From Pyxidicoccus trucidator (lineage in GTDB: Bacteria; Myxococcota; Myxococcia; Myxococcales; Myxococcaceae): a stretch of 64,000 bases of DNA. The translations under genes were made by a program, and so were the position numbers. The DNA lies in the NCBI RefSeq assembly GCF_010894435.1, contig NZ_JAAIXZ010000004.1:234300-298299 (forward strand), written 5' to 3'. Below the pieces are notes generated by a model, which did no database searches, was not told where the DNA came from, and was given only the letters and a program-made list of their open reading frames with translations. Positions 53,097 to 62,167 of this stretch are shown one piece after another. How positions within the stretch are numbered: position 1 is the first letter of the stretch; every line of letters starts with the position of its first letter.

Positions 53097-54296
53097 ATGG
53101 CCACCCATCCCCGCGTCCTCCTCCTCGCCGAGCGCTTCCCTCCGGACATTGGCGGCCTGGCCCGCAGTGGCGCGCGGACGGCGGGCTCGCTGGTGAAGCT
53201 GGGGGCGCAGGTGGACGTGCTCGCGTGGACGCGGACGGCGGCCCCCGGCTCCCTTCAGACGGTGGACGACGCGGGGAGCGTCACCCCCTTCGCGCGGGGC
53301 GTCACCCTGCACCGGCTGGGGCTGTTCGGCAGCCTGGACCTGTCGATGCAGCACACTCTCGACGTACTCGGGTACCTGCATGCGAAGCGGCGGTATGACC
53401 TGGTGTGGGGCCACTACCTGTCGCCGCCCGGGTTCCTCGCCGTCGTCTTCGCGGAGTCCGCGGGCATCGCCTCCACCGTCAGCGCCCGGGGCAATGACGT
53501 GGACCAGCTCATGTTCCCTCCCGGGGACTTCGCCAGGCTGCTGTGGACGCTCCAGCGCGCGGACGTGCTCACCGCCGCGTCCGCGGACCTGGGGCGGAAG
53601 ATGGCGATGCTGCTCGGGAAGGACCCGGGCGTCGAAGTGATTCCCAATGCCGTGGACACCGAGGTCTTCTCTCCGGGGCCCGCGGACCCGGCGCTCCGCG
53701 CGCGCCTGGGGATTGCGGACGGGGAGGTGGTGCTCGGGTTCTCCGGCGAGCTGCGCCACAAGAAGGGGCTGCCGTTCCTGCTCTCCGCGCTCACGGAGGT
53801 GCGGCGTGCGCGGCCGGCGTGCCTGCTCGTCATCGGTGAGGTCCGGCCTCGTGACGCCGAGCACCTCGTCGCCTTCCGCGCCGAGCACCCCGAGGATGCC
53901 GCGCGCATCCTCATCTCCGGGCCGCTCGACACGCCCGAGGCCATTGCCGCGCACCTGCGGCTCTGCGACGTGTATCTCCAGCCGTCACTCTGGGAGGGCA
54001 TGCCCAATGCGTTGCTGGAGGCGATGGCGTGCGCGCGTCCCGTCATCGCCAGTGACGCCGGGGGGATTCCCGAGGCGGTGGACCATGCGCGCAGTGGCTT
54101 CATCGTGCCCAAAGCGCTGCTCAACCACCTGGGGCAGGCGTGCCTGGATGTGTTGTCGCTTCCTCCCGAGCACCGGGCCGCGCTCGGCACCGCCGCGCGC
54201 CAGCGAATCGAGGCGGGCTTTCAGGCCGATGCCGAGGCCGAGGTGCTCCGGCGTGTGCTGGCTCGTGCCCTGCCGGAGGGGCGACGCTCTTCCTGA
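53097..54296 (+). CDS. GT4-family glycosyltransferase
   Basis: 399 residues; ATG with AAGGTAGG upstream. N-terminal Rossmann domain begins RVLLLAERFPPDIGGLARSG. The C-terminal domain carries VEVIPNAVDTEVF, GFSGELRHKKGLPFLL and the nucleotide-sugar site EGMPNALLEAMACARPVIAS. No membrane helix. It transfers a sugar from a nucleotide donor during polysaccharide or glycolipid synthesis; acceptor unknown. Confidence 0.88.
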   Translation: MATHPRVLLLAERFPPDIGGLARSGARTAGSLVKLGAQVDVLAWTRTAAPGSLQTVDDAGSVTPFARGVTLHRLGLFGSLDLSMQHTLDVLGYLHAKRRYDLVWGHYLSPPGFLAVVFAESAGIASTVSARGNDVDQLMFPPGDFARLLWTLQRADVLTAASADLGRKMAMLLGKDPGVEVIPNAVDTEVFSPGPADPALRARLGIADGEVVLGFSGELRHKKGLPFLLSALTEVRRARPACLLVIGEVRPRDAEHLVAFRAEHPEDAARILISGPLDTPEAIAAHLRLCDVYLQPSLWEGMPNALLEAMACARPVIASDAGGIPEAVDHARSGFIVPKALLNHLGQACLDVLSLPPEHRAALGTAARQRIEAGFQADAEAEVLRRVLARALPEGRRSS

Positions 54297-54318
54297 GCGC
54301 GCCTCGCGTTCTAGCAGG

Positions 54319-54347
54319 GCCCCGGAACCACGGGTGGGTTCCGGGGC
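54319..54347 (+). terminator. Terminator of the GT4 gene
   Basis: Perfect 11-bp stem gccccggaacc (54319-54329) / ggttccggggc (54337-54347) with a 7-base loop and a short tcttgct tail, 23 bases after the stop codon. Confidence 0.7.
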
Positions 54348-54408
54348 TCTTGCTGCTCACCCCCGTCAGGGGACCGAAGGCTCCTTCAAGCAACAACCCG
54401 AGGGCGGG

Positions 54409-56853
54409 TTAAAAACAGGCGGGAAGTCCTTCGTCTGCCACCCAGTTACAGTTGTTGTCCAGGCCGTCGCACACTTCGATTCCGCCTGGGTACATGTTGG
54501 CGTACGAGTCATTGCAGTCCGTGTTGTCCGTGACATGGTTGGGAGGGGGGCGGCAGTCCTGATGAGGATGACGGCTGACGGGGTTGCCGAATCCATCGCC
54601 GTCACCGTCGTGGTAGTACCAGTTCTGGGGCGTGCCTTCGTCCGCCTGCCCGTCGCAGTCGTTGTCCAGCCCATCGCAGACCTCGGGGGCTCCGGGATGG
54701 ATGCTCGAATTGCCATCGTGGCAGTCGGCGCCATTGCTGCTGTCCCTGTAGCCCCCTGGGCTCGAGCAGGCATACAGCGCCTGGCCCGCGTGGTCATAGC
54801 CATCGTTGTCGAAGTCCTTGTACCAGAGGCGGGGCTGGCCGGTGTTCGCGTCGCTGTCGTTGCAGTCGCTGGCGTTCACCACGTAGCCGGCAGGCTGAAA
54901 GCAGGCGTAGGTCGGCCGCTGGCCGTTGCCCCAGCCGTCGCCGTCCGCATCGCGATAGAAGACCTGGCTGCCGTTCTCGTCCGCCGCGCCATTGCAGTTG
55001 TTGTCCACCCCGTCGCAGACCTCGGCGGCACCAGGACGGATGCTGGCGTTGGAGTCGTTGCAGTCTCTGTCGTCCGAGACGTAGCCCGAGGGCTGCGAGC
55101 AGCGGTCCCGGGAGTTGCTCGGATTGCCGTAGCCATCTCCGTCCTGGTCCCGGTACCACGTCGAGCCCACGCCCTCGTCCGCCGCGCCGTTGCAGTTGTT
55201 GTCCGCTCCGTCGCAGACCTCGGAGGCGCCGGGACGGATGCTGGCGTTGGAGTCGTTGCAGTCACCGGCGACCGTGACGTGGCCGGACGGCTGCTGGCAG
55301 CTCTGCATGGCGGTGGCGGCGTTGCCGTAGCCATCCCCGTCCTGGTCCTGGTACCACGTCTGACTCACCTGCCCGTCGTCCACCGCGCCATCGCAGTTGT
55401 TGTCGAGCCCGTCGCAGATGTCGGAAGCGCCGGGCCTGACGGCCGCGTTGGAGTCGTTGCAGTCGCCAGCGTCGGACAGGTGGTCGGCGGGCTGTGCACA
55501 GCTGCTCGTCGCCAGGTACTCGATGTCGCTCCCGAAGCCGTCCCCGTCCGCGTCCCGATGATAGATTTTGAGGAGGCCCGCCACCGGAGCCGTCGTCGGC
55601 GCGGAGGCGGTATTGCCAGTCGCGAGCTGGCCCTGGGTGTTGTCGCCCCATCCCCAGACTGGAGGCTTCGCGGGGTCGAACGGTGACGGCGGCTCGCAGT
55701 CGTCATGCAGCACGAACGCGTGATTCGCGCCGGCGAAGAGGGCCTTCCCGTACGCCAGCTGGTTCCCACCCACCAGCACATTCACCGGATTGGGACTGTC
55801 CACGGTGTCGCCAGCCCCCAGCTGTCCCTCCGCGTTCCGGCCCCACGCCTTCACGAAGCCGACATCCGCCATGATGAGCAGGGAGAAGGACTCCCCCGCG
55901 GCGATGTCCGTGACGACGAACACGTTGTTGCTCACCCATGCGGGCTGCAGCACGGGAGCGGCGCTGGCGACGCCGTTGCCCACCTGCCCGTAGTCGTTCC
56001 GGCCCCAGGCCCACAGGCGGCTGTCGGGGCCGTCGTCGGCAATCAGCAGGGAGTGTCCTCCGCCCGCTGCAATGGCCTTGGCCAGCGGGGCGCTCGCCAT
56101 CAGGGTGGGGGACACCACCGGAGAGCTCGTATTGCCAGTGCCGACCTGGCCGTAGGTGTTCTGACCCCAGCCCCAGATTCGCCCGTCCGTCCCCAGCGCG
56201 AGCACGTGGTTCCGGCCCGCGGAGACGGAGCGGATGACGGACAGCCCCGCCACGAGGCCAGGAGAAGCGACAGCGGCGCTGGTTCCGCCATTGCCCAGCT
56301 GTCCTTCCGTGTTCTGTCCCCAGGCCCACACCCGCCCGTCCGTTCCCAGCGCGAGCGAGGTGTGGCCTCCCGCCGCGATGGCCCGGATGCCGGAGAGGAG
56401 GGGCACCTGGATGGGGGCCAGCACGGCGGCCCCCACCTGCCCGTTGCCCACCTGTCCGGAGCCATTCGCACCCCAGGCCCACACCCGGCCATTCACGTCC
56501 AATGCCAGCGAGTGGGCGGCGCCCGCTGCCGCCATCCGGATGGCGGGAAGCCCTCGCACCTTCCGGGGCAGGGGAACGGGAGTCGTGCTGGAGGCTCCGG
56601 TGCCCAGCTGTCCCTGCGTGTTCTGGCCCGAGGCCCAGACCTCGCCATTCGTTCGCACGAACAGCGAGTGGTGGTCGCCCGCGCCCACCGACATCCGGTC
56701 ATTCACCGGAGCCAGTGTCTGGCTTGTGCTGGTCAGTGCTGACCCATCCTCGGCCTTCAGGCTGGACTCGCTGCAGCTCATGACCGCCAGCGACACGGCC
56801 ACCACGTAACAGGGGAAGTAGCGCTGCCCCGCGTTGGGACTTCGTTTTCTCAC
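54409..56853 (-). CDS. Second RCC1-MopE lipoprotein
   Basis: 814 residues. I start it at GTG (complement of 56851-56853), seven bases after AGGAG; this yields a normal lipoprotein signal (VRKRSPNAGQRYFPCYVVAV, then SLAVMSC). An ATG at 56934 has no such site. Seven RCC1 repeats (VWAWGANGSGQVGNG, IWGWGQNTYGQVGTG) precede six MopE-type units (YRDADGDGFG, YQDQDGDGYG, FYRDADGDGWG); the fourth lacks its second half. Closely related in layout to the gene at 44651 but shorter. Probably calcium-binding surface protein. Confidence 0.87.
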   Translation of the reverse strand: MRKRSPNAGQRYFPCYVVAVSLAVMSCSESSLKAEDGSALTSTSQTLAPVNDRMSVGAGDHHSLFVRTNGEVWASGQNTQGQLGTGASSTTPVPLPRKVRGLPAIRMAAAGAAHSLALDVNGRVWAWGANGSGQVGNGQVGAAVLAPIQVPLLSGIRAIAAGGHTSLALGTDGRVWAWGQNTEGQLGNGGTSAAVASPGLVAGLSVIRSVSAGRNHVLALGTDGRIWGWGQNTYGQVGTGNTSSPVVSPTLMASAPLAKAIAAGGGHSLLIADDGPDSRLWAWGRNDYGQVGNGVASAAPVLQPAWVSNNVFVVTDIAAGESFSLLIMADVGFVKAWGRNAEGQLGAGDTVDSPNPVNVLVGGNQLAYGKALFAGANHAFVLHDDCEPPSPFDPAKPPVWGWGDNTQGQLATGNTASAPTTAPVAGLLKIYHRDADGDGFGSDIEYLATSSCAQPADHLSDAGDCNDSNAAVRPGASDICDGLDNNCDGAVDDGQVSQTWYQDQDGDGYGNAATAMQSCQQPSGHVTVAGDCNDSNASIRPGASEVCDGADNNCNGAADEGVGSTWYRDQDGDGYGNPSNSRDRCSQPSGYVSDDRDCNDSNASIRPGAAEVCDGVDNNCNGAADENGSQVFYRDADGDGWGNGQRPTYACFQPAGYVVNASDCNDSDANTGQPRLWYKDFDNDGYDHAGQALYACSSPGGYRDSSNGADCHDGNSSIHPGAPEVCDGLDNDCDGQADEGTPQNWYYHDGDGDGFGNPVSRHPHQDCRPPPNHVTDNTDCNDSYANMYPGGIEVCDGLDNNCNWVADEGLPACF

Positions 56854-56964
56854 GGCACGGCTCCTGGGGACATCCCCGGACCCGGCCTCTCCCGGATGGG
56901 GATGCGGTGGGGGGACAGACTCCCTCTTGCTCACGCGGTGGCAGGAGTTACCCGTGTACGGATT

Positions 56965-56982
56965 GACTCATGTGGTTGAGTC
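56965..56982. promoter_or_regulatory. Dyad upstream of the second RCC1-MopE gene
   Basis: GACTCA-tgtggt-TGAGTC, a 6-bp inverted repeat about 110 bases upstream of the start. It shares the word ggttgagtc with the dyad before the other RCC1-MopE gene. Confidence 0.3.
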
Positions 56983-57140
56983 GCGTGGTTCAAACGCCCC
57001 GGCTCGGGTGGAGTGAGAGGCTGCGCCCTTGTCGGGCGAGCCGGATTCTCAGACATCTTCCCGGTGCAAGTCATTTGTAATCGTGTTGAAGATGACCCGG
57101 TGATGCTGAAGTACCTCTCACTACGAAGGGCGGGGAGTGC

Positions 57141-58385
57141 TCAGCCCGCCGCCCAGCCGGGGCTGTCCTGGAGCGGCGTCTTCCGCGTCAGCCCGAAAGC
57201 CTGCTCATAGGCGCTCACCAGCGCGTCCTGCGCCCGGCCCCAGGGGAAGTCGCGCTCCACTCGCGCTCTTGCCCTCGCGCTCAGTGCAGGCCCGAGCGCC
57301 GCATCCGCTCGCAGCGCCTTCACCGCCTCGGCAATCGCCTTCGCCGAGCCCGGGCGGATGAGCAGCACCTCCTCCGGCCCGGCCAGCGTACGCACCACGG
57401 GGAGGTTGCTGGCCACCACGGGGGTGCCCGTCGCCATCGCCTCCAGCAGCTTCAGCGGGCAGCAGCCCTGCTCGCAGTTGCGGTCGTTCACCGGCAGCGG
57501 CACCAGCACCACGTCACACGCGTGGTGCAGCCGCGCCAGCTCCGCCTGCGGCAGGGGCTCCAGCAATTCCACCGCGCCCTCCAGCAGCAGGTCTCCGCAG
57601 CGCTCCAGCAGTGCGCGCCGCCCGTTCCTCCGCAGCGGGCCCACCAGCGTCAGCACCGTGGGCAGCTCGCGCCGCAGCAGCCGGCACGCCTCGATGGCGT
57701 GGTGCACGCCCTGCCACGACGTCATCGTCCCGCTGTACAGCAGCCGCACCGGCCGGCCTGCCTCCTGCGCTCGCGGCGGCGCGTAGCGGAACACCTCCAG
57801 GTCCACCCCGTTCGGAATCACCCGCACGCGGCTCGCGTCCGCGCCTCGCTTCACGAGGTACTCCGCCGTCACCTCGCTCGGCGTCACCAGCAGGTCCGCG
57901 CGCGCGAGGCACAGGTCCTCCTGCGCCACCAGCTTGCGCAGCAGCTCCATGTCCTCCGCCACGTCCGGGTGGTGGTACTTCAGCTCAATCGACGGCAGCC
58001 CGTTCACCTCGAAGACCAGCGCGTCCGTCAGCGACTCCTTCCTCCGGGCCACCGGGTAGCCCTCGAAGATGGAGCGCACGTGCACCACCGCCGCCCTCGG
58101 CCTCTCGCGCCACCAAGCCGCCAGGTGCGAGCGGAAGGACAGCGCCTGCTCCACCAGGTTCCTGCCCCGTGCCTCCAGCGGGTGGTACGTCACGCCCTCG
58201 GAGAGTGCGAGCGGGCCCGCGCTCGCGGTGCTTCCGTCCCGGAGCGCCAGCAGGTCCACCCCGCCGAACGCCGCGCCCAGCGCCTCCACGAAGGCGCGGA
58301 TGTGCACCGCCGCCCCTTTCGGCGCGGGGAAGCGGTCGAACGATGCGTAGACGATGCCGGTGCCGGGCGGGGTGGGGGAGGACAC
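57141..58385 (-). CDS. GT4-family glycosyltransferase
   Basis: 414 residues from GTG (complement of 58383-58385). N-terminal domain VYASFDRFPAPKGAAVHI, then VTPSEVTAEYLVKRG; C-terminal donor domain with RVIPNGVDLEVF, LLYSGTMTSWQG and CPLKLLEAMATGTPVVAS. These features and length fit GT4. It is divergent from the four-gene operon starting at 58500, with only 114 bases between starts, so their promoters are interleaved. Confidence 0.87.
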   Translation of the reverse strand: MSSPTPPGTGIVYASFDRFPAPKGAAVHIRAFVEALGAAFGGVDLLALRDGSTASAGPLALSEGVTYHPLEARGRNLVEQALSFRSHLAAWWRERPRAAVVHVRSIFEGYPVARRKESLTDALVFEVNGLPSIELKYHHPDVAEDMELLRKLVAQEDLCLARADLLVTPSEVTAEYLVKRGADASRVRVIPNGVDLEVFRYAPPRAQEAGRPVRLLYSGTMTSWQGVHHAIEACRLLRRELPTVLTLVGPLRRNGRRALLERCGDLLLEGAVELLEPLPQAELARLHHACDVVLVPLPVNDRNCEQGCCPLKLLEAMATGTPVVASNLPVVRTLAGPEEVLLIRPGSAKAIAEAVKALRADAALGPALSARARARVERDFPWGRAQDALVSAYEQAFGLTRKTPLQDSPGWAAG

Positions 58386-58499
58386 GCACGGTTGCTACCG
58401 CGCTCCACCCCCGGCGGGCAAACGGGGGCGTTTGACCCTCGCGGCGGCGCGCCCGTACGCTCCCTGCTCTTCCGTCGCTCCGAGGGGGAGCTTCACACC

Positions 58500-59408
58500 G
58501 TGGCCTTCGACTTCGACCGTTTCCGCTCCGAGCAGGTCTATCGCAGCAGCGCTCCGGTGCGGATGGTGATGGCCGACCTCGGCCGGCTGAAGCTCTTCGA
58601 CGCGGAGCTGGACCGGCGGCGGGCCCTGTGGAGCAAGGGCTCCCTCTACAGCGGAATCGCCGCGGGCGTGGCCTTCGTCGGGACCTTTCTGCTCGCGCCC
58701 GTGGGAATCGGCCTCCTGGGCTTTGGCCTGGTCCCGGTCTTCCTCGTGGCATGGCTTGTCTGCAGTCTCATGTCCTCGCGCTACCGTCGGCTGGACCTCC
58801 AGGACCGGCGCTACGAGCTGGTGGCGCACCTCCTCCAGCGGCTGCGCAAGGACATCGCCCCGGACGAGCCCGTGACGCTGGAGCTGGACTTCCACCTCCC
58901 GGAGCACGAGCGCAACCTGACGGGCCGGGGCACGGTGGGCCCGTGGAAGACCGAGTCCTTCGTGCAGCGGTGGCTGTCCCTTCAGGTGCGGTTGATGGAC
59001 GGCACGCACCTGCGGCTCGGCATGGACGAGCGACTCCAAGTGCGGCGCCGCACGAAGATGAACCCCCGGGGCAAGCTCAAGAGCAAGCTCAAGCGGAAGG
59101 GCTCGACGCTCCTCCACGTCCAGCTCCGGGTGAAGCCGGAGCGGCACCCCCAGCTCGCCCAGCTCGGCTCCCGGGCGAGGACGGCGGTGCGGCTGCCCAA
59201 GGCCTTGAAGCTCGGGCGGCTGGACGTGGCGGCGGACCGCCTGTCGATGCGGGCCGTCACGGCGTCCGACTGGAAGGTGACGGTGGCGCAGGGTGAGCCG
59301 TCGTTGGATGCTTCCCGCGCCTACCTGATGATGCTGCTCAGTCTCTACCAGGTGCTCAACTACTCCACCTCCCTGCGCAAGCGGGATGCTGCGAGGATTG
59401 CTTCATGA
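58500..59408 (+). CDS. Membrane protein of unknown function
   Basis: 302 residues from GTG 58500, nine bases after GAGGGGGAG. Two adjacent membrane helices (GIAAGVAFVGTFLL and IGLLGFGLVPVFLVAWLVCS) near residues 48-90, then a cytoplasmic basic part with beta strands (VTLELDFHLPEHERN, KLKSKLKRKG). Family not recognised. First gene of a coupled operon: its stop overlaps the next start (ATGA at 59405-59408). Confidence 0.75.
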   Translation: MAFDFDRFRSEQVYRSSAPVRMVMADLGRLKLFDAELDRRRALWSKGSLYSGIAAGVAFVGTFLLAPVGIGLLGFGLVPVFLVAWLVCSLMSSRYRRLDLQDRRYELVAHLLQRLRKDIAPDEPVTLELDFHLPEHERNLTGRGTVGPWKTESFVQRWLSLQVRLMDGTHLRLGMDERLQVRRRTKMNPRGKLKSKLKRKGSTLLHVQLRVKPERHPQLAQLGSRARTAVRLPKALKLGRLDVAADRLSMRAVTASDWKVTVAQGEPSLDASRAYLMMLLSLYQVLNYSTSLRKRDAARIAS

Positions 59409-60076
59409 TGGCTCGGCTCCTCCTTCTCTCCGTGCTGGTGCTCATCGGGAATGCCGGGTGCTCGCGCCAGGAGTCCTCCGAGGCACAGGCGCCTCGCGCC
59501 CAGCAGACGACCACCGTCCCGGGTGAAGAGGCCGCCGCTCCCAACAAGCTCAAGTTCAAGGATGCCGACGACCGCGAGCGTTTCTCGCTCAAGCCCAAGG
59601 ACGATGGCGCCAAGCTGGTGGACGGCGAGGACCGCGAGCTGGCGCGGTACAAGTGGAAGGGCGTGGCGCTCAAGGTCTCCGGCCCGGACGATGCCGTGCT
59701 GGGCCATGTCGTCAGCTCGGCGGGCGGAGCGCTCGCCGTGCGAGATGCCGAGCAGCGGCAGATTCTCTTCACCTTCGCGCGCCAGGGCACGGGCTGGCGC
59801 CTCAACGATGCGAAGGGCACGCTCCTCTATGCGGTGTCGCCGGACGACGAGGGCGCCAGCATCCAGGACGCCACCGGCACCGAGGTGGCCCGGGTGAAGG
59901 TGCGCGAGGGCAAGGTGTCCGTGCGGGACGCGACGGGACGCACGCTGCTGGCCACGAAGTCGCTGGTGCGCGCCGATGCCGCCGCCTGCCTCGCCTTCGA
60001 GCGGATGGAGTTGCCGCTGCGCATGGGGCTGCTCTTCCACCTCCAGTCCTCGCCCGGCGAGGGCCGTCAGCCATGA
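59405..60076 (+). CDS. Lipoprotein of unknown function
   Basis: 223 residues with signal MMARLLLLSVLVLIGNAGC (lipobox NAGC). The mature part is an acidic linker followed by repeated beta units of about 35 residues (YKWKGVALKVSGPDDAVLG, LFTFARQGTGWRLNDAKGTL, ARVKVREGKVSVRDATG). Translationally coupled at both ends (ATGA at 59405 and 60073). Confidence 0.75.
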   Translation: MMARLLLLSVLVLIGNAGCSRQESSEAQAPRAQQTTTVPGEEAAAPNKLKFKDADDRERFSLKPKDDGAKLVDGEDRELARYKWKGVALKVSGPDDAVLGHVVSSAGGALAVRDAEQRQILFTFARQGTGWRLNDAKGTLLYAVSPDDEGASIQDATGTEVARVKVREGKVSVRDATGRTLLATKSLVRADAAACLAFERMELPLRMGLLFHLQSSPGEGRQP

Positions 60077-60483
60077 GCCCCTCGCCCATGTCCGAGGGGC
60101 TGTGTCAGGAGAGCACCGGGTTCCTCTTCTCGCACGAGTGCGGCCTGCCCGCGGGGGCGGGGTGCCCGCGGTGCGGGAAGCGAGTCTGCGACGCACACCT
60201 CACCTCGGCGGGCGGGGAGCTGGTCTGCGCCACGTGCGCCGAGGACACCGAGGAGGGCGACGAGTCGGACTCCGACTCGGACTCCGACTCGGGCCCGGAT
60301 TCGGACTCGTCCCCGGCCGAGGACGACCCGAGCTACTACTACAAGGACTATGGCTACTACGGCCCCGGCTCGTCATGGGCCGGGAGCGGAGCGAAGGACC
60401 CGAACGACTTCACCGAGGCCGACGGTGAGAGCCTCCGCCACGAAGGGGACTCCTCCTTCGAGGAGGACCTGGGCGGGAGCTGA
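60073..60483 (+). CDS. Small zinc-finger-like protein with Asp/Ser-rich tail
   Basis: 136 residues. Cysteines CPRCGKRVCDAH and VCATC form a probable zinc-binding site near the N-terminus, resembling B-box-type fingers. Then a Ser/Asp run and a Tyr-rich segment (SYYYKDYGYYG). No signal or membrane helix. Start overlaps the previous stop (ATGA). Partner of the neighbours in the operon; function unknown. Confidence 0.72.
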   Translation: MSPSPMSEGLCQESTGFLFSHECGLPAGAGCPRCGKRVCDAHLTSAGGELVCATCAEDTEEGDESDSDSDSDSGPDSDSSPAEDDPSYYYKDYGYYGPGSSWAGSGAKDPNDFTEADGESLRHEGDSSFEEDLGGS

Positions 60484-61526
60484 TGGCCGCGCTTCGCTGG
60501 CTCATCTATGCGCTTGGCGGTGGGATGGGGCACCTCACCCGCGCCAGTGCGCTCGCCCGGCGGGCCGCGCGCAGTGGCCACTCCGTGTCCCTGCTCACCA
60601 ACAGCCCGTTCGCTCCCGGCCTGCCGCTGGAGGACGTGCTGGGGCCGGGCGTCCACGTGCGGCGACTGGAGGCGACGCTGAGCAAGCGCGCGGTGCGCGA
60701 CGTCGTGGAGCGGTGGCTCGCCGACGAGCGCCCGGACGTGCTCGTCGTGGACACCTTCCCTCGCGGACTGGGCGGTGAGCTGGTGGCGCTGCTGCCGGAG
60801 CTTCGCGCCCGGAAGGTGCTCGTCCACCGAGACTTGAATCCCGTCTACGTGGCGCGGTTCGACGTGGCGCGCGCGGTGGAGGCGTTCGACCTGCTGCTCG
60901 TCCCCGGTGAGGACGCTCCCTTCGCCGCGCATCCCCGGGCCGTCCGGACGGCGCCGTGGTTGTTGCTGGAGCCCGGGGAGCTGCTGCCGCGCGCGCGGGC
61001 CCGGGCCCTGCTCGGCGTACCGGTGGAGGAGTCGCGGCCGGTGGTGGCGGTGATGGGGTGTGGCCAGGCCTCGGAGGTGGAGGAGGCGGGGGCCATCGCC
61101 GCGCGGCTTCACCCGGTGCTGGGCGACGCGGCCCTGGTGCGGTGGTTGGTGCCTCCGGTGGCCGGGGCTTCACCCCCAAAGGCCAGGGGCGCGCGGCGCG
61201 GCGCGTTTCCCGGAGTGCTTCGCGTGCCGGTGTGGCCGGCGCTGGCCGTGCTCCCGGGCGTGGACGTGCTGGTGGGGGCGGGCGGGTACAACACCGTCCA
61301 GGAGGCGCGCGCGACGGGCACTCCGCTGGTGGCCCTGGCGCGCCCCCGGCTGTACGACAGGCAGGCGCTGCGGCTGCGTCCGGAGGAGCTGGCGGGCTCC
61401 GTGGCGGAGTTGGTGGAGCGGGCCGTCCTGCTCGCCCGGGCCCGTCCCGTCGGAGGCCCCGTGCCCTACGCCGGTGGCGCCTGTGACGCGGTGGCGCTCA
61501 TCGAGGGCGTCCTGCTCAGTGCTTGA
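60483..61526 (+). CDS. MurG/GT28-like glycosyltransferase
   Basis: 347 residues; ATG overlaps the previous stop by one base (TGATG at 60481-60485). N-terminal nucleotide-binding loop ALGGGMGHLTRA and C-terminal GAGGYNTVQEARATGTPLVA match the GT28/MurG fold. It lacks the N-terminal membrane-association features of true MurG and probably transfers a sugar to a glycolipid or polysaccharide. Ends overlapping the convergent gene at 61516 by 11 bases. Confidence 0.82.
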   Translation: MAALRWLIYALGGGMGHLTRASALARRAARSGHSVSLLTNSPFAPGLPLEDVLGPGVHVRRLEATLSKRAVRDVVERWLADERPDVLVVDTFPRGLGGELVALLPELRARKVLVHRDLNPVYVARFDVARAVEAFDLLLVPGEDAPFAAHPRAVRTAPWLLLEPGELLPRARARALLGVPVEESRPVVAVMGCGQASEVEEAGAIAARLHPVLGDAALVRWLVPPVAGASPPKARGARRGAFPGVLRVPVWPALAVLPGVDVLVGAGGYNTVQEARATGTPLVALARPRLYDRQALRLRPEELAGSVAELVERAVLLARARPVGGPVPYAGGACDAVALIEGVLLSA

Positions 61527-61899
61527 GGTCCTTGTGGCCCGGCGCCGGGTCGATGCCGTGCGCCATGACGAAGTGGTAGAGCACCTGCGGGTCTTCCTTC
61601 GGTCCGCCCATCAGCTCCACCAGGATGTGTCCCTGGGTGCCCGTGTCCGGGTCCGGCGCCACGTTCACCTCGGTGACTTCGCGGCCCGCCATCACCAGCT
61701 CGCCCACCAGCACCTTGCCCTTGAGGACCTGCACCACGTACTGGCGCTCCTCTTCCAGCAGCGCCCAGTGGAAGTCGTCGTGGTCATAGAGCATGGCGTC
61801 GACGGAGCCACACCGCAGGATGCAGTGCGTGTGTTCCTGGAGCCAGCGCCAGAAGCCATCGAATTTCAGGGTGCGTACCGGCTGGGAGATGATGTCCAT
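61516..61899 (-). CDS. Small protein of unknown function, 127 aa
   Basis: ATG at 61899 preceded by GAGG. Cytoplasmic, compact alpha/beta with Trp-rich start (FDGFWRWLQEHTHCILRCG) and a beta-rich core (RQYVVQVLKGKVLVGELV). No family recognised. Its 3' end overlaps the MurG-like gene on the other strand. Confidence 0.75.
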   Translation of the reverse strand: MDIISQPVRTLKFDGFWRWLQEHTHCILRCGSVDAMLYDHDDFHWALLEEERQYVVQVLKGKVLVGELVMAGREVTEVNVAPDPDTGTQGHILVELMGGPKEDPQVLYHFVMAHGIDPAPGHKDLKH

Positions 61900-62167
61900 G
61901 GAGACCTCGCACGTGGCGCTGGCGCTTGCCTGCCACTTGCGTCCTCCCTAGCACGCCCGGAGCCGGTCGGCGCTGGCGCCGTGCAGGGAACCTCTCCCCG
62001 AGCCTGCCTGCTGTCCAATCCGTGAATCCCTCCCGTGGCGGGCTTGTTCCTCCACTCAGGAGGAGGCGCGGCTGTGGACCGGCCCGTCCTCCGGGAGGAG
62101 CGCACGTGAGATTCCCGTCCGATGGCCTGGTGTCTCACGGCCCCCCTGCGCCAGCGCGGGAGGCCGC

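Noticed and set aside
54395-54410. Hairpin aacccg-aggg-cgggtt as a terminator of the second RCC1-MopE gene
   Set aside because: It overlaps the stop codon, has only a 6-bp stem and no T tract on the right side.
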